64,000 bases of DNA. It comes from an uncultured Acidobacteriota bacterium (GTDB lineage Bacteria; Acidobacteriota; UBA6911; CAINFC01). This document shows positions 51,250 to 60,772 of this stretch, piece by piece (position 1 is the first letter of the stretch; each line of letters opens with the position of its first letter). The stretch covers positions 27,749 to 91,748 of the forward strand of contig CAINFC010000242.1 in assembly GCA_903847975.1 (NCBI GenBank), written 5' to 3'. The translations under genes and the position numbers were made by a program. The notes beneath the pieces were generated by a model that was given only the letters and a program-made list of their open reading frames with translations, ran no database searches and was not told the origin of the DNA.

Positions 51250-52249
51250 AGTGAATGTGCATTTTCTGCCGGACTTCGGCCATGGTCTCCTCTGCCAGCG
51301 CCCGGGCCTTTCGGGAACCCTCCACCAGCAGATCCAGAACTTCCGACCGGCGGCCTTCCCAGCTCTGGCGCCGCCCGTAGATCGGTTCCATGAATCGCTG
51401 CATCGACTGCACCAGGATCTTTTTGCAGTCCGTGCAGCCGATACCGGCGGTGCGGCATCCCTGCTCGATTTCCGGGAGCTTTTCTCCCTCGGTAAAGACG
51501 CGATGGTAGGTGAATGCCGGGCAGACCTCCGGATTGCCGGGATCGTGCCGGCGGACCCGCGCGGGATCGGTCATCATTTTCAGAACTTTGGACCCGGTTT
51601 CGCCGGGGGAGTCGCACAGCATGATGCTGTTGTTGTAGCTTTTGCTCATCTTCCGCCCGTCGGTCCCGGGGAGATTAGGCACCTCGGTCAGAACGGACTG
51701 GGGTTCGGGAAACACCTCTCCGTAAAGAAAATTGAACCGGCGCGCCACTTCGCGGGTAAGCTCGATGTGCGGAAGCTGGTCCTCTCCGACCGGAACGGCG
51801 TTCGCCCTGTAAACCAGGATGTCGGCCGCCTGAAGCAGCGGATAACCCAGGAACCCGTAGGTGGAAAGATCTTTGCCCTGCAGCTGCTTCTGCTGCTCTT
51901 TGTATGTCGGAACCCGCTCCAGCCACGGCATGGGTATGATCATCGAAAAAAGCAGGTGCAATTCGGCATGCTCCGGAACCAGGGACTGGATAATCAGTGT
52001 CGATTTTTCCGGGTCGATGCCTGCCGCCAGCCAATCGATGGCCACCTCCACCACGTTCCCGGAGATATCCCCTACGTTCTCGTACTCGGTGGTCAGGGCA
52101 TGCCAGTCAACCACCCCGAAGATACACTGATAGGTTTTTTGCATTTCCACCCAGTTGTTCAAGGCACCGAGCACATGCCCGAGATGCAGCTTTCCGGTGG
52201 GACGCATGCCGCTGAAAACGCGCAAAGGATGACTCATAGGAACCGACAC
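51239..52249 (-). CDS. trpS: Tryptophanyl-tRNA synthetase TrpS
   Basis: Class I synthetase charging tRNA-Trp. HIGH-type motif KLHLGHVLG near the N-terminus and KMSKS in GRKMSKSYNN are both intact; 336 residues is normal. A GTG at 52249 directly follows the M50 protease stop; the ATG at 52237 (MSHPLRVFSG) is an equally good start, and neither has a clear ribosome site. Second gene of the operon M50-trpS-scpA-scpB, a gene order seen in several phyla. Confidence 0.95.
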   Translation of the reverse strand: MSVPMSHPLRVFSGMRPTGKLHLGHVLGALNNWVEMQKTYQCIFGVVDWHALTTEYENVGDISGNVVEVAIDWLAAGIDPEKSTLIIQSLVPEHAELHLLFSMIIPMPWLERVPTYKEQQKQLQGKDLSTYGFLGYPLLQAADILVYRANAVPVGEDQLPHIELTREVARRFNFLYGEVFPEPQSVLTEVPNLPGTDGRKMSKSYNNSIMLCDSPGETGSKVLKMMTDPARVRRHDPGNPEVCPAFTYHRVFTEGEKLPEIEQGCRTAGIGCTDCKKILVQSMQRFMEPIYGRRQSWEGRRSEVLDLLVEGSRKARALAEETMAEVRQKMHIHYGR

Positions 52250-52939
52250 TCAGAAAATCAGGTTTAAAAGGAGATAGATGGGCCAGAAGACGAAACGCAA
52301 AAGTCCGAAAAACATGAGAGCGTAAAGAACGATGAAGCCGTAGGGCTTGATGGCCTCCAGGGCTTCCAGGGCCGGGCCCCGCAAAAATCCCGCCAGGATC
52401 CAGTGTCCGTCCAGCGGGGGAATGGGGATCAGGTTGAAAAGCGCCAGGGCGAAATTGATGATCATACCAAAAAAAAGAAACCCGGCCACCGGCCCCCAGA
52501 ATACATGCTCCTTGGAAATCGTCATGGTAGCCACCAAATGATACAGGGAGATATTGGCAGCCGGCGAAACCGCCTTCAGCACCAGCAACAGCAGGGTGCA
52601 GATGCTCCCCAGCAGAAAATTGCTTCCCGGGCCGGCCGCGGAAATGAACATCTGGTCCCGGACCGGATTTCTCAGGTTATGCATATTGACCGGTACCGGC
52701 TTGGCCCAGCCGATCAGCGGAACCGCGGCAAAAAACTGCAACAGGGGAAAGAGCACCGTGCCTATGGGATCGACATGCGCTTTGGGATTCATGGTCACCC
52801 GGCCCAGCATATAGGCGGTGTGGTCTCCTCTGCGGTAAGCCATCCAGGCGTGAGCCGCCTCGTGGAAGCAGAGCGAGAACAACAGCACCACGTACTGCAG
52901 CAGAATCATCCCCAGGTCAAACCGTTCCAAGAACTCCAT
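52250..52939 (-). CDS. Site-2 protease family (M50) membrane protein
   Basis: 229 residues, about five or six membrane segments. Zinc motif HEAAH at residues 26-30 in FHEAAHAWMAYRRGD and the second site NLIPIPPLDGHWIL. It belongs to the short Rip1/YwhC-like branch of intramembrane proteases without a PDZ domain. First gene of the operon; its promoter would lie in 52940-53000. The substrate is unknown. Confidence 0.94.
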   Translation of the reverse strand: MEFLERFDLGMILLQYVVLLFSLCFHEAAHAWMAYRRGDHTAYMLGRVTMNPKAHVDPIGTVLFPLLQFFAAVPLIGWAKPVPVNMHNLRNPVRDQMFISAAGPGSNFLLGSICTLLLLVLKAVSPAANISLYHLVATMTISKEHVFWGPVAGFLFFGMIINFALALFNLIPIPPLDGHWILAGFLRGPALEALEAIKPYGFIVLYALMFFGLLRFVFWPIYLLLNLIF

Positions 52940-53130
52940 GGCTCAATTTCCAAAAAGCCTTTATCCTATCATAAAGGACGGGAAAGCTCCATGCCTTCGA
53001 CACCCGACCGCATTGGCCCTCTTTTTCAAACCCCCGAAAGTGGGGTAAACTGCTTTCTGGAGGAAAAAATCCAGGCCAGGAGAGTGCCGTCAACCTGGCC
53101 CCATCGCATCGGCAGAACAGGGAAATCGTT

Positions 53131-53313
53131 ATGGGTACACGCTGGCTATTCCGGATCGTATTGGGACTGATTGCGGTTGGATTCGGTATTTATCGTTTCT
53201 TTTCCTACGGATTATCCAGCGGGAACATCCTGCACAACGGAGTGCTGCTGTTCCTGGTCGGAACGGTCATCCTGGCCACCGCCGTCTGGCACTACCGCCA
53301 GATCCGTCGATAA
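53131..53313 (+). CDS. Small two-helix membrane protein
   Basis: 60 residues with two hydrophobic segments (LFRIVLGLIAVGFGIYRFF and VLLFLVGTVILATAVWHY) and Arg-rich ends (YRQIRR). AGGGA lies about 8 bases before the ATG. Not recognised; no neighbours on this strand. Confidence 0.55.
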   Translation: MGTRWLFRIVLGLIAVGFGIYRFFSYGLSSGNILHNGVLLFLVGTVILATAVWHYRQIRR

Positions 53314-53346
53314 TGTACGGATACCCGCGGGGAAACATCCCGCCGA

Positions 53347-54006
53347 TCAACCCTGTTTTTTACCGCATTCCGGGCAGAATTTCGCTCCGGCTGCCAGCTG
53401 AGCTCCGCACTGGTCGCAGAATTTTTCCTGACGCATCTGCTTTCCGCAGGAAGGACAGAATTTCCCTCCAGCGACCCTCTCTCCGCAGTGCGGACAATTC
53501 AAGGGCGCTCCGGCCGGCTTGGCTTCGCGGCTCATATCGACGTCCTTGACGTAGTCGGTTTTCCTGGCCTTTTCGTGCAGCTGCTCCTGGGCTGCCTGCG
53601 CCATGGCCTGGGCCCGGCCGGCGGCCATCTCCTCCTCCATGTCCGGTGCGCAGCCTTCGCACAGCCCCGCCTTGCCGTTCCAGCATACCTCCGGGCAGAC
53701 CCACTTCCCGCACCGGGTGCACTGATGAAAGTGCTGCTTGGCTTCCTCCACGGCTGCCGAAAAAGCCTGGTCATGGGCCTTGCCGCCGATGGCCCGCTGG
53801 ATTTCATAAGCGCTATTCCCGGCCCGTGAGAAAACGTCACCCAGGAATCCGCCGGCGGCACGCAACAGGCTGCTCCCGGTGCCCATCAGGCTGGTCTGAA
53901 ATTCGGACATGAATCCGTTCCCGCACTTGTCGCAGTAAAACTTGAATTGATAACCCCGATCGGTAGATAGATCGTCATGGTTGGCTGTGAATCGTATCAT
54001 TGCCAT
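53347..54006 (-). CDS. Multi-zinc-ribbon protein
   Basis: 219 residues. CxxC pairs: FYCDKCG near the N-terminus, CTRCGKWVCPEVCWNGKAGLC in the middle, and three double-zinc-ribbon knuckles at the C-terminus (CPHCGE, CPSCGKQ, CDQCGA, CPECGK). A Gly/Ala-rich segment and an acidic helix (MEEEMAAGRAQAMAQAAQEQ) lie between. Zinc binding is clear; the role is not. The ATG at 54000 is an alternative start. Confidence 0.72.
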   Translation of the reverse strand: MAMIRFTANHDDLSTDRGYQFKFYCDKCGNGFMSEFQTSLMGTGSSLLRAAGGFLGDVFSRAGNSAYEIQRAIGGKAHDQAFSAAVEEAKQHFHQCTRCGKWVCPEVCWNGKAGLCEGCAPDMEEEMAAGRAQAMAQAAQEQLHEKARKTDYVKDVDMSREAKPAGAPLNCPHCGERVAGGKFCPSCGKQMRQEKFCDQCGAQLAAGAKFCPECGKKQG

Positions 54007-54148
54007 ATCATTACCCTGTTGCCTAAAGGAATTTGCACATTTTGAAAAACCCGGTTAAATGGTAATATTCTAACGGCTAAAAAATAATTTGTCCATGGCC
54101 GAGTATGTGCCGGATCTTGTACCGATGCATTTTCCCCTGGGTTAAAGG

Positions 54149-55015
54149 ATGGGTACCTGCGGTTTTCTGGTAGCCGGTAATTTGTCGGAAGCCCTGCGTC
54201 TTTGGCAGGAAGCCTCACTGGGTGAAATCCTCGAAGAGGCCCTGGCCCTTTTCCGCCGCTTGCAGCAGAAGGAAAAGGAGGAATTCAACCTCTTCCTGCA
54301 AACCAGCGAAGAGGAGGAGGTCCGCCGGCGGGTCAGCATCATCGAGGAGTTCCTGGAATCGGGCGTCCAGCCGGACGATCCGGGAATCGTTTATCTGAAC
54401 GACAGGCTGCTGCAACAGTGGGAAGATTCCAGAAACTCGAGCCATACTTACGGCTTCCCTGCCCCCCACAGGAACGGAGTCGACGAAATCATTTCCGAAT
54501 TTCAGAAACTCTCCATTCGCTTCGGCTCCGAATGCCGGCTTCTCGACCTGGTTGCGCGGATCGACAAGGATATTTCCATCGGCCCGCCGCAGGATTACTT
54601 TGACAAGCTGATCGAGCTGAAAAGCCGCTGGATGACTCCCCTCTTCCCCTGGGAAGAGCTGAACGACGGTCTGCTGTATGATATGGGGTTGGAGCTGCAA
54701 AGGCCTCTCGCCTTTCACCTGGATGCGGGCGGCGCCCCCCCGACAGCCGACGGAGAGCGAATCTCTGCCGTGCCCCTTTCCATCCCGGAAACGGCCAACC
54801 GGTCCGGTTTTTGCCGGCTGCCCCGGCAGGTTTTCCTGGACAACATTTTCGGCCTGGATGCAGAGGAGGTATCCCGCTTTATTAACCGTTCCGGCTTGTC
54901 CGAGGATTCCTTCCGCCGACTGAGTTGGATCCTGGAATCCCTCCGGCAACTGCATATATCTACGCAGCATCAGCCGGACACCGAATTTTTTCTCGTTCTC
55001 TTTTCCGACTCCTAG
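54149..55015 (+). CDS. Protein of unknown function, helical
   Basis: 288 residues, not recognised. The N-terminal half is charged and helical (EILEEALALFRRLQQKEKEEF, VSIIEEFLESGVQPDD). A middle segment contains GPPQDYFDKLIELKSRWMTPLFPWEEL, and the C-terminal third is more mixed. No signal peptide, membrane segment or catalytic motif. The ATG directly follows TAAAGG, so its spacing to a ribosome site is poor and the true start may lie elsewhere. The convergent SIS gene ends 75 bases downstream. Confidence 0.55.
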   Translation: MGTCGFLVAGNLSEALRLWQEASLGEILEEALALFRRLQQKEKEEFNLFLQTSEEEEVRRRVSIIEEFLESGVQPDDPGIVYLNDRLLQQWEDSRNSSHTYGFPAPHRNGVDEIISEFQKLSIRFGSECRLLDLVARIDKDISIGPPQDYFDKLIELKSRWMTPLFPWEELNDGLLYDMGLELQRPLAFHLDAGGAPPTADGERISAVPLSIPETANRSGFCRLPRQVFLDNIFGLDAEEVSRFINRSGLSEDSFRRLSWILESLRQLHISTQHQPDTEFFLVLFSDS

Positions 55016-55090
55016 CCCGGATTCGGTTGCCATTCCAGGCACGGCCTGGGTGGATTCCCTCTCCATTTCAGGAAGTCGGTTCTACCCCTG

Positions 55091-57169
55091 TCATGGGCAA
55101 GACCTGTCCGCTGACTCCGAATAGGCCAGGCCGGGGTTGCATTCCAGGAGGAACGCCTCGAGCCCCCTGCTTCCCAGGATCCGGCTGCATTCGTCCCAGC
55201 CGACCGGCTCCTGGCGGCGAAGCGACTCCAGGATCCGAATAATGGAAAGAGCCACCTCCGCCGTTTGCGCCGCCTGGCATTCGGCCACATACCGGATGGA
55301 GTCCATGAGCACCGCATTGGCTTCCTCAAAACGCACCGCCTGTCTTTCCTCGAGATGGAACAGACCGGGGTTCCGGGCCAGGGCGTCGTTGACGTGGCTT
55401 TGGATCAGGTAGGTGGCGCGGCCGATCAGCTTGAGATTGCTGGGGCTGACATTCGTCATCGTGTTGCCGACCATCCTTCCCAGCCTGCTCATAACGGCAC
55501 TGGAGTGAGCATTCAGAACCATTTTCAGCATGATCTGGCGGCGCAGCCCCATGGGATCCGGGCACGGGGGAATGACGATCGGCAGGAAAAGATCGGGGGC
55601 CAGTATTCCCTGCCGGATCCACTCTTCCATCTTTTCCCTGCCGGCGGGATCGCAAACAGCAACCAGGACTGTCCGGGCCTTGCTGGTCCCGCACAACTCC
55701 AGAAAACGGCGGAAGAAGGAACCGGGATCGCTCAGGCGCGAGCACTCGTTGCCGGCCACCACCAGGACGCCCAGATCCCCTTCCTGCGGCGCCCTCCGGG
55801 AAAGGTTTTCCCCCGACATGCTGAAATCGTAAAGGACTTCCTGGTCGCTGCCGGCCTGGCTGAGGCTGCGCAGCGCCGCCTCCCGCAAATAGGGATCCGG
55901 GATCTGCTCCTCAAACGGCTTTTGGTAGACTTCCCTGGCCAGGCCGCGGAAGCCGCGCCCCAGAAAAACATGCCAGGCGTCTTTTCCCGAATCGGCCTCG
56001 GTCCAGACCTGGAACCAGCACTTTCGCGCCGGCTCGATCACCTTGTCCAGCGGAAAAAGCCGGAAGGTAGGGCTCCGCTCCGCACCGTCGATAAATACGG
56101 TGATCAGGGCCTCCCGGGCCAGGTAAGTGGATAAACGCCCGCCGCGGTAGGTATCCGACTCCAGCTCGGTAAAACGCGCGATGGATCCCGCCTCCGCTTC
56201 CACGGCCGACTGGATTTCCGCAAATTCGCGCAGGGCACGGCGAAGGTCCCCGGGCTGGTCCCAGCCGGCCTGCCGCATCTCGGCGGGGGACAGGACTTCT
56301 GCCAGAAGCTCATATACCGCACACTCCAGCAGGATACCGACCAGGTAGGTCTCGCTGGTGGTGGCCTGCAGCCGCGTCGAACCGGCCACTGCCTGCGGTC
56401 CGGTGGTCAGATTGATCCTGGTAATCCGCGGTTCGTCGATGACCCGGACGGAGCGCTCAAAGGGACGGAGCCGCTCATCGGGATTATTGTAAATGAAATA
56501 GAGTTTGTTTTCCGGAGCTCCTCCTTCTCCTTCGGAACCCGATCCGTACGGCTGCAGGGCCGCCAGGATGGTCCCGATCACCGAAGAGGTTTCCCCGCCT
56601 TCCGTGACGCAAAAAACCAGGTCGCCTTTGCGGATGCCCCGGTCCTGCAGCTGAAGCTCCCCGATGAGCAGCAGATCCTCAAAACCTTCCAGGGCGCTCA
56701 CCAGAGCCCGGTCGCCGCCGGTCATTTCGCCGATCAGCCTTTCCTCAATATCTTCCGGGAGGACCTGCCGCAATCGGTCCCAGAACGGAAGCAGGCCCAT
56801 GCGACGCCAGAAGGGCCGCCAGATAGCGCTTTCGATCTGCTTGGCCAGCCGCCCGGTGGCCCCGCAGCCGTACACATAGATCCGCCCCCCGGACCGTATC
56901 GTCTCCTTCACCGCCCGGACCGCCTGCTCCAGGAGCGCCGGCTTTTCCTCGAATTCCCGGAACCGGGCGACAATATCCCGATCCACGGACAGAATCGCCC
57001 GCAGCCCCGCCTCGGTCTTTTCCTTGATGGCGAAGCTCAGGTTCCAGGTTTTGGGGTGGCGCTGCTCGGTCAGCAGATCGAACAGGTGGAACTGTTTCTT
57101 GTTTTGCACATAGTCACGGGACTGCTCCGATGGCTGCAGTCCGAGAAGATCCAGAATTCGGAGGCTCAT
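55091..57169 (-). CDS. Double-SIS MurQ/glucokinase-regulator-like protein
   Basis: 692 residues. The N-terminal half has a SIS sugar-phosphate-binding domain like MurQ (GGRIYVYGCGATGRLAKQIE, then VTEGGETSSVIGTILAAL, then TTGPQAVAGSTRLQATTSET). The C-terminal half repeats the plan in divergent form (LGVLVVAGNECSRL, then KMVLNAHSSAVMSRLGRMVGN, MTNVSPSNLKLIGRA). Two MurQ-like SIS domains in one chain is the arrangement of animal glucokinase regulatory protein. Whether it is an etherase, a sugar-phosphate sensor or an isomerase is open. MurQ itself is ~300 residues. Poor ribosome site. Confidence 0.78.
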   Translation of the reverse strand: MSLRILDLLGLQPSEQSRDYVQNKKQFHLFDLLTEQRHPKTWNLSFAIKEKTEAGLRAILSVDRDIVARFREFEEKPALLEQAVRAVKETIRSGGRIYVYGCGATGRLAKQIESAIWRPFWRRMGLLPFWDRLRQVLPEDIEERLIGEMTGGDRALVSALEGFEDLLLIGELQLQDRGIRKGDLVFCVTEGGETSSVIGTILAALQPYGSGSEGEGGAPENKLYFIYNNPDERLRPFERSVRVIDEPRITRINLTTGPQAVAGSTRLQATTSETYLVGILLECAVYELLAEVLSPAEMRQAGWDQPGDLRRALREFAEIQSAVEAEAGSIARFTELESDTYRGGRLSTYLAREALITVFIDGAERSPTFRLFPLDKVIEPARKCWFQVWTEADSGKDAWHVFLGRGFRGLAREVYQKPFEEQIPDPYLREAALRSLSQAGSDQEVLYDFSMSGENLSRRAPQEGDLGVLVVAGNECSRLSDPGSFFRRFLELCGTSKARTVLVAVCDPAGREKMEEWIRQGILAPDLFLPIVIPPCPDPMGLRRQIMLKMVLNAHSSAVMSRLGRMVGNTMTNVSPSNLKLIGRATYLIQSHVNDALARNPGLFHLEERQAVRFEEANAVLMDSIRYVAECQAAQTAEVALSIIRILESLRRQEPVGWDECSRILGSRGLEAFLLECNPGLAYSESADRSCP

Positions 57170-57267
57170 TTTATTCTTTTTATCATTCCAATTTTGTTAT
57201 AGGAAATAACATGGACGCCCTGCTCCGGGCGTAGTTCTCTGCCGCAGCGATATGATATCATCAGCAC

Positions 57268-57900
57268 ATGAGCAAATGCGTATCTTGCCGGCAAAAAAAG
57301 GGAAAGCGCAACTGCCCCGCGCTGCAAGCGGAAATATGCCCGGTCTGCTGCGCCCGTAAACGGCGCGTTTCCATTCCCTGCTCTTCGGACTGCCCGCACC
57401 TGGTTTTCGGTATCGAACGCCAGCAGGAAAAGCACATGGCTTGGGTGCAGCAGGCGCTAAGCCAGGATTTTCTCGTCCGGGTTTACCGGCAGCTGATTCC
57501 CGTGGTCAACTCGCTCTGTGAAGCGATTCTCCGGGTCCGGCAGGTTTTTCCCTATCTCACGGACCAGCAGATCCTCGATGCCCTTCAGAAGTTTATTCAA
57601 ACCTGCCAGACCGAATCCAAGGGACTCATTTACGAACAGAGATCCTCGGACCCGGCGGTCCAGGCGGTCATTTCCGCCCTCACGGAGCGATCCGCGGGAA
57701 TCCGCCGGGAATTGAAAAGTGAAATCCGGCACGAATACTACAGCCTGAGCGACATCCTGGACAGTCTGCACTACATGCAGGCCGATCTCGAGACCACCGG
57801 GAAGGAAACCGGGGACCCGGTCGGCTTCATCAACTTCATTGCCCAGCAGATTCAAATCCACGAGGAAGCCCCGGAAACACCGCGGCTGATTCTCCCCTGA
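57268..57900 (+). CDS. Cysteine-rich N-terminus protein of unknown function
   Basis: 210 residues. Eight cysteines lie in the first 42 (CVSC, NCPA, CPVCC, PCSSDCPHL), likely binding two zinc ions or a cluster; the rest is helical (SLCEAILRVRQVFPYLTDQQ, then ILDALQKFIQTC). The N-terminal knuckle resembles a treble clef of a kind seen before helical domains, but I cannot name the family. The P1 peptidase gene starts 14 bases after its stop. Confidence 0.65.
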   Translation: MSKCVSCRQKKGKRNCPALQAEICPVCCARKRRVSIPCSSDCPHLVFGIERQQEKHMAWVQQALSQDFLVRVYRQLIPVVNSLCEAILRVRQVFPYLTDQQILDALQKFIQTCQTESKGLIYEQRSSDPAVQAVISALTERSAGIRRELKSEIRHEYYSLSDILDSLHYMQADLETTGKETGDPVGFINFIAQQIQIHEEAPETPRLILP

Positions 57901-57914
57901 ATTTTCCCCACGCC

Positions 57915-58901
57915 ATGTTGGAAAGCTCCTTTCTCGACGTGCCCGGCCTGAAGGTCGGGCACTTCACCGATCCCAGGCGCCCCACGGGCTGCACGGTGAT
58001 CCTCTGCGAAGGCGGTGCCAATGCCGCGGTCTCTGTGCGCGGCTATTCCACCGGAACGCGGGAAACCCAGCTTCTCGATCCGCTGCAGTCCATCCGGCAG
58101 GTGCATGCCCTGCTCCTGACCGGTGGGAGCACCTTCGGGCTGGATGCCTGTGCCGGTGTTCTGCGCTACCTGGAGGAACGCGGCCTGGGCTTCGAGATCA
58201 GCCGGGAACTCCGGGTGCCGATTGTTCCTGCTGCGGTTATTTTCGACCTTCTCCTGGGAGACGGCCGGATCCGCCCCGACTCCCAGGCCGGGTACCAGGC
58301 ATGCTGCCATGCATCGCTCGATTTTCTACCGGAAGGCAATGTCGGCGCCGGAGCCGGGGCCACGGTGGGAAAGATCTTCGGCAACGCCTGGGCCATGAAG
58401 GGCGGGTTCGGACATTCTTCCCTTCGCTGCGGCGAGCTGGTGGTCGGCGCCATGGCTGTGGTCAACGCCTTCGGGGATATCTGCGATCCGGCCGACGGAA
58501 GGCTGCTGGCCGGGGCCCGCAGCCCCCATCATGCGGGCTTTGCCGATACCTGGTCCTGCTTTCTGGGCGATCCCCTGGGGCTGCGCCCCGGCTTCGGGGC
58601 CAACACCACCCTCGGCTGCATCGCCACCAATGCCTCGCTGGAAAAACCGGCGCTGACCCAGGTGGCGGAGATGTGCCAGAGCGGGCTGCCGCGGACCATA
58701 CGCCCGGTCCACACCCTGGTCGACGGCGATCTGGTCTTCGCCCTGTCGACCGGAGCTCTGCCGGTCGCGGAGTGGGCGGTTACGGCCATCGGCATTCTGG
58801 CCGCCGAAGCCCTGTCCCGGGCGGTACTCCGCGCCGTATGGGCCGCCGACCCCATTCCCGGATATCCCTGCGCTCGGGATTTTCTGGCTCCGCGCCGGTA
58901 A
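57915..58901 (+). CDS. P1 family peptidase (DmpA/L-aminopeptidase type)
   Basis: 328 residues of the Ntn-fold P1 family: VPGLKVGHFTDPRRPTGCTV, LLTGGSTFGLDA, VGAGAGATVGKI, and GANTTLGCIATNA, the region where self-cleavage frees the nucleophile. Family members release N-terminal D- or L-amino acids or beta-aminopeptides. Here the residue at the cleavage point looks like the Thr of NTTLG rather than DmpA's Ser. Cytosolic; the second gene of a likely pair with the Cys-rich protein. Confidence 0.9.
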   Translation: MLESSFLDVPGLKVGHFTDPRRPTGCTVILCEGGANAAVSVRGYSTGTRETQLLDPLQSIRQVHALLLTGGSTFGLDACAGVLRYLEERGLGFEISRELRVPIVPAAVIFDLLLGDGRIRPDSQAGYQACCHASLDFLPEGNVGAGAGATVGKIFGNAWAMKGGFGHSSLRCGELVVGAMAVVNAFGDICDPADGRLLAGARSPHHAGFADTWSCFLGDPLGLRPGFGANTTLGCIATNASLEKPALTQVAEMCQSGLPRTIRPVHTLVDGDLVFALSTGALPVAEWAVTAIGILAAEALSRAVLRAVWAADPIPGYPCARDFLAPRR

Positions 58902-58988
58902 TCCCGCCGCCCGGCCGCTCTTCCCGCAAGCTCCTTCTTCCCGGATAAGCGGCCGGGCGGTCGCACAGGGTCATGAATGCCCGTACCC

Positions 58989-60563
58989 CTATGCGGAGGT
59001 GGTCAGGTCCAGGAAATCGACCCCGATCTTCTGCAGGGCATAGCCGGTTTCCTTCAGGTAGTCGCCGTAGCTCATCATCCAGTGAAAGCCTTTCATTTCC
59101 TGCAGAAGCCTTTCCTGGTCCCCCTCGATTCGGACATCGATCTGCGACCGGCAGATGTCCATGAAGGGGTTGGCGACAATGGTGCCCAGAAACCCGCTCC
59201 ACTTTTTGCAGGCGAAATCCGGAATGAGGTTGGTGCATTGGGCCCCGATCTTCATTTCCACTTTGGGAGCCGCGCCGTAGTCCGACTCGAAATGGGTCAG
59301 AATTTTTACCGGCTCCAGATTTTTGCCGTCCATTTTTCTGGGTGCCGTGCAGTGGGCCAGAGTGACCAGCCGGTGGTGCGGGTAGGTCGGGTCATTCAGA
59401 AAAACCGGTTTACCGGAGATGTAATGCAGAAGAACCCCGGAAGGGATCACCACAAAGTCCGATTCGCAGAAAGCCAGGTAGCCTTCATCGTTCAGCAGGC
59501 TGAGCGGCATGCAGGCCGTGGTTTCGGACATGGGCATGATGGTTCCCATGCAGGAATTGATGGTGATGGCATCCGTCCCGGCTTCCGCCATGATCTCCCG
59601 GAAGACGTGGCAAAGCAGGAAGCTATTGACGAAGAAGTCCCGCCCGGTCTTCAGCTCCACACCGGCGGCCCCCAGGTAGGCTTCCGCCTCCTGGCGGCAC
59701 CTCTGGGCCAGGGCGCTGTCTTTTTTGGCGCTTTTCAAACAGGCTTCCAGCTCCGGGTAGGGAAAGTCGGCCAGTTCCATCCGCCACAGATTGCGGCTGA
59801 TGTCCGGAGCCTGCCGGCCTCCCTGCCCCCAGCCGGAAGCGCCGCCGACAGCCACGATTTTCTTCCCCAGGCTGTTTTTCAGGCCGTAGAGGCCCCGCAA
59901 CCGAAGGGTCAGCTCCTCGACCTTGTCCACCACCACGTCCTGCGGCGACATGCCCGGCTGACCGTATTCGTCCACGGTCTTCCGCAGATAGCGCGGGTGA
60001 GCAATTTCATACCACAGGTAAACGGGGCCGGACTGGTGGCGTAAAAACATCAGATTCCACTTTCCGGGATCGGTCAGAGCCTCCAGCAGCTTCACATTGC
60101 CGCCGGCGCCGAAAAGGATCATCACGTCGTGATCCTTTCGCGTCAGAGGGGCGGCCTGCTCCACGGTCTGCACCGCCTCCAGGGTGCGGATTTCCAGGGG
60201 AAAATCGGCCTGGGAGGCGACCTGGGCCAGGTCCCGGGCGATCCGTTCCTTTTCCGCCGCGGCGGCCTCCTCCGACTGGATGCCGCCCCATTCCCGCCAG
60301 CTGGTCGCCTCCCGTCTCTGCGGGATCCGGTAGCTGAGCACCGGCTGCACCTTTAACGTCTGGCGGAACAGGGCGTTCGGCGCTTTGGTCTCGGCGACCT
60401 CCGACCTGGCCCCGGCGGCAGAACCGGTCGCCAGTCCGGCGGAAGCCAGGGCCCCGGTTCCCTGCAGGAAGATCCTGCGGTCCATGGGCGGCAAAGCCCC
60501 GGCCTGTAAACCTTTGCTGTGGCAGCAGGCACACCCTTTTCCCGTATTCGAATTTTTGATCAT
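58989..60563 (-). CDS. Tat-exported L-fucose/arabinose isomerase-like protein
   Basis: 524 residues. The N-terminus has a Cys pair (GCACCH) and then a Tat signal (MDRRIFLQGTGALASAG) starting near residue 27. The body matches the L-fucose isomerase-like fold in distribution of motifs (ILFGAGGNVKLLEAL, AVGGASGWG, ITINSCMGTIMPMSETTACMP, FCESDFVVIPSG, YPHHRLVTLAHCTAPRK). Similar exported sugar isomerase-like proteins occur in Planctomycetes and Acidobacteria; substrates are unknown. Divergent from the tryptophanase-like gene. Confidence 0.8.
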   Translation of the reverse strand: MIKNSNTGKGCACCHSKGLQAGALPPMDRRIFLQGTGALASAGLATGSAAGARSEVAETKAPNALFRQTLKVQPVLSYRIPQRREATSWREWGGIQSEEAAAAEKERIARDLAQVASQADFPLEIRTLEAVQTVEQAAPLTRKDHDVMILFGAGGNVKLLEALTDPGKWNLMFLRHQSGPVYLWYEIAHPRYLRKTVDEYGQPGMSPQDVVVDKVEELTLRLRGLYGLKNSLGKKIVAVGGASGWGQGGRQAPDISRNLWRMELADFPYPELEACLKSAKKDSALAQRCRQEAEAYLGAAGVELKTGRDFFVNSFLLCHVFREIMAEAGTDAITINSCMGTIMPMSETTACMPLSLLNDEGYLAFCESDFVVIPSGVLLHYISGKPVFLNDPTYPHHRLVTLAHCTAPRKMDGKNLEPVKILTHFESDYGAAPKVEMKIGAQCTNLIPDFACKKWSGFLGTIVANPFMDICRSQIDVRIEGDQERLLQEMKGFHWMMSYGDYLKETGYALQKIGVDFLDLTTSA

Positions 60564-60772
60564 GCCGGAAACTCCTTTCCCTGACGGGTACGATCATTAA
60601 AAAATCTTGTAAATTGCGGTTAAGTTTGGTAGATACAATCCTACCATTTGTAGCGACTCTGCGAACAGGGCGCCCCGATGGCAAATGGCGTACAAGAATT
60701 CTCGACCTGTGCCCCCCTGCGGCGCGATCCGAGAAAGTCATAACATTTCATCACAAGCAAGGACGGAAGAGT

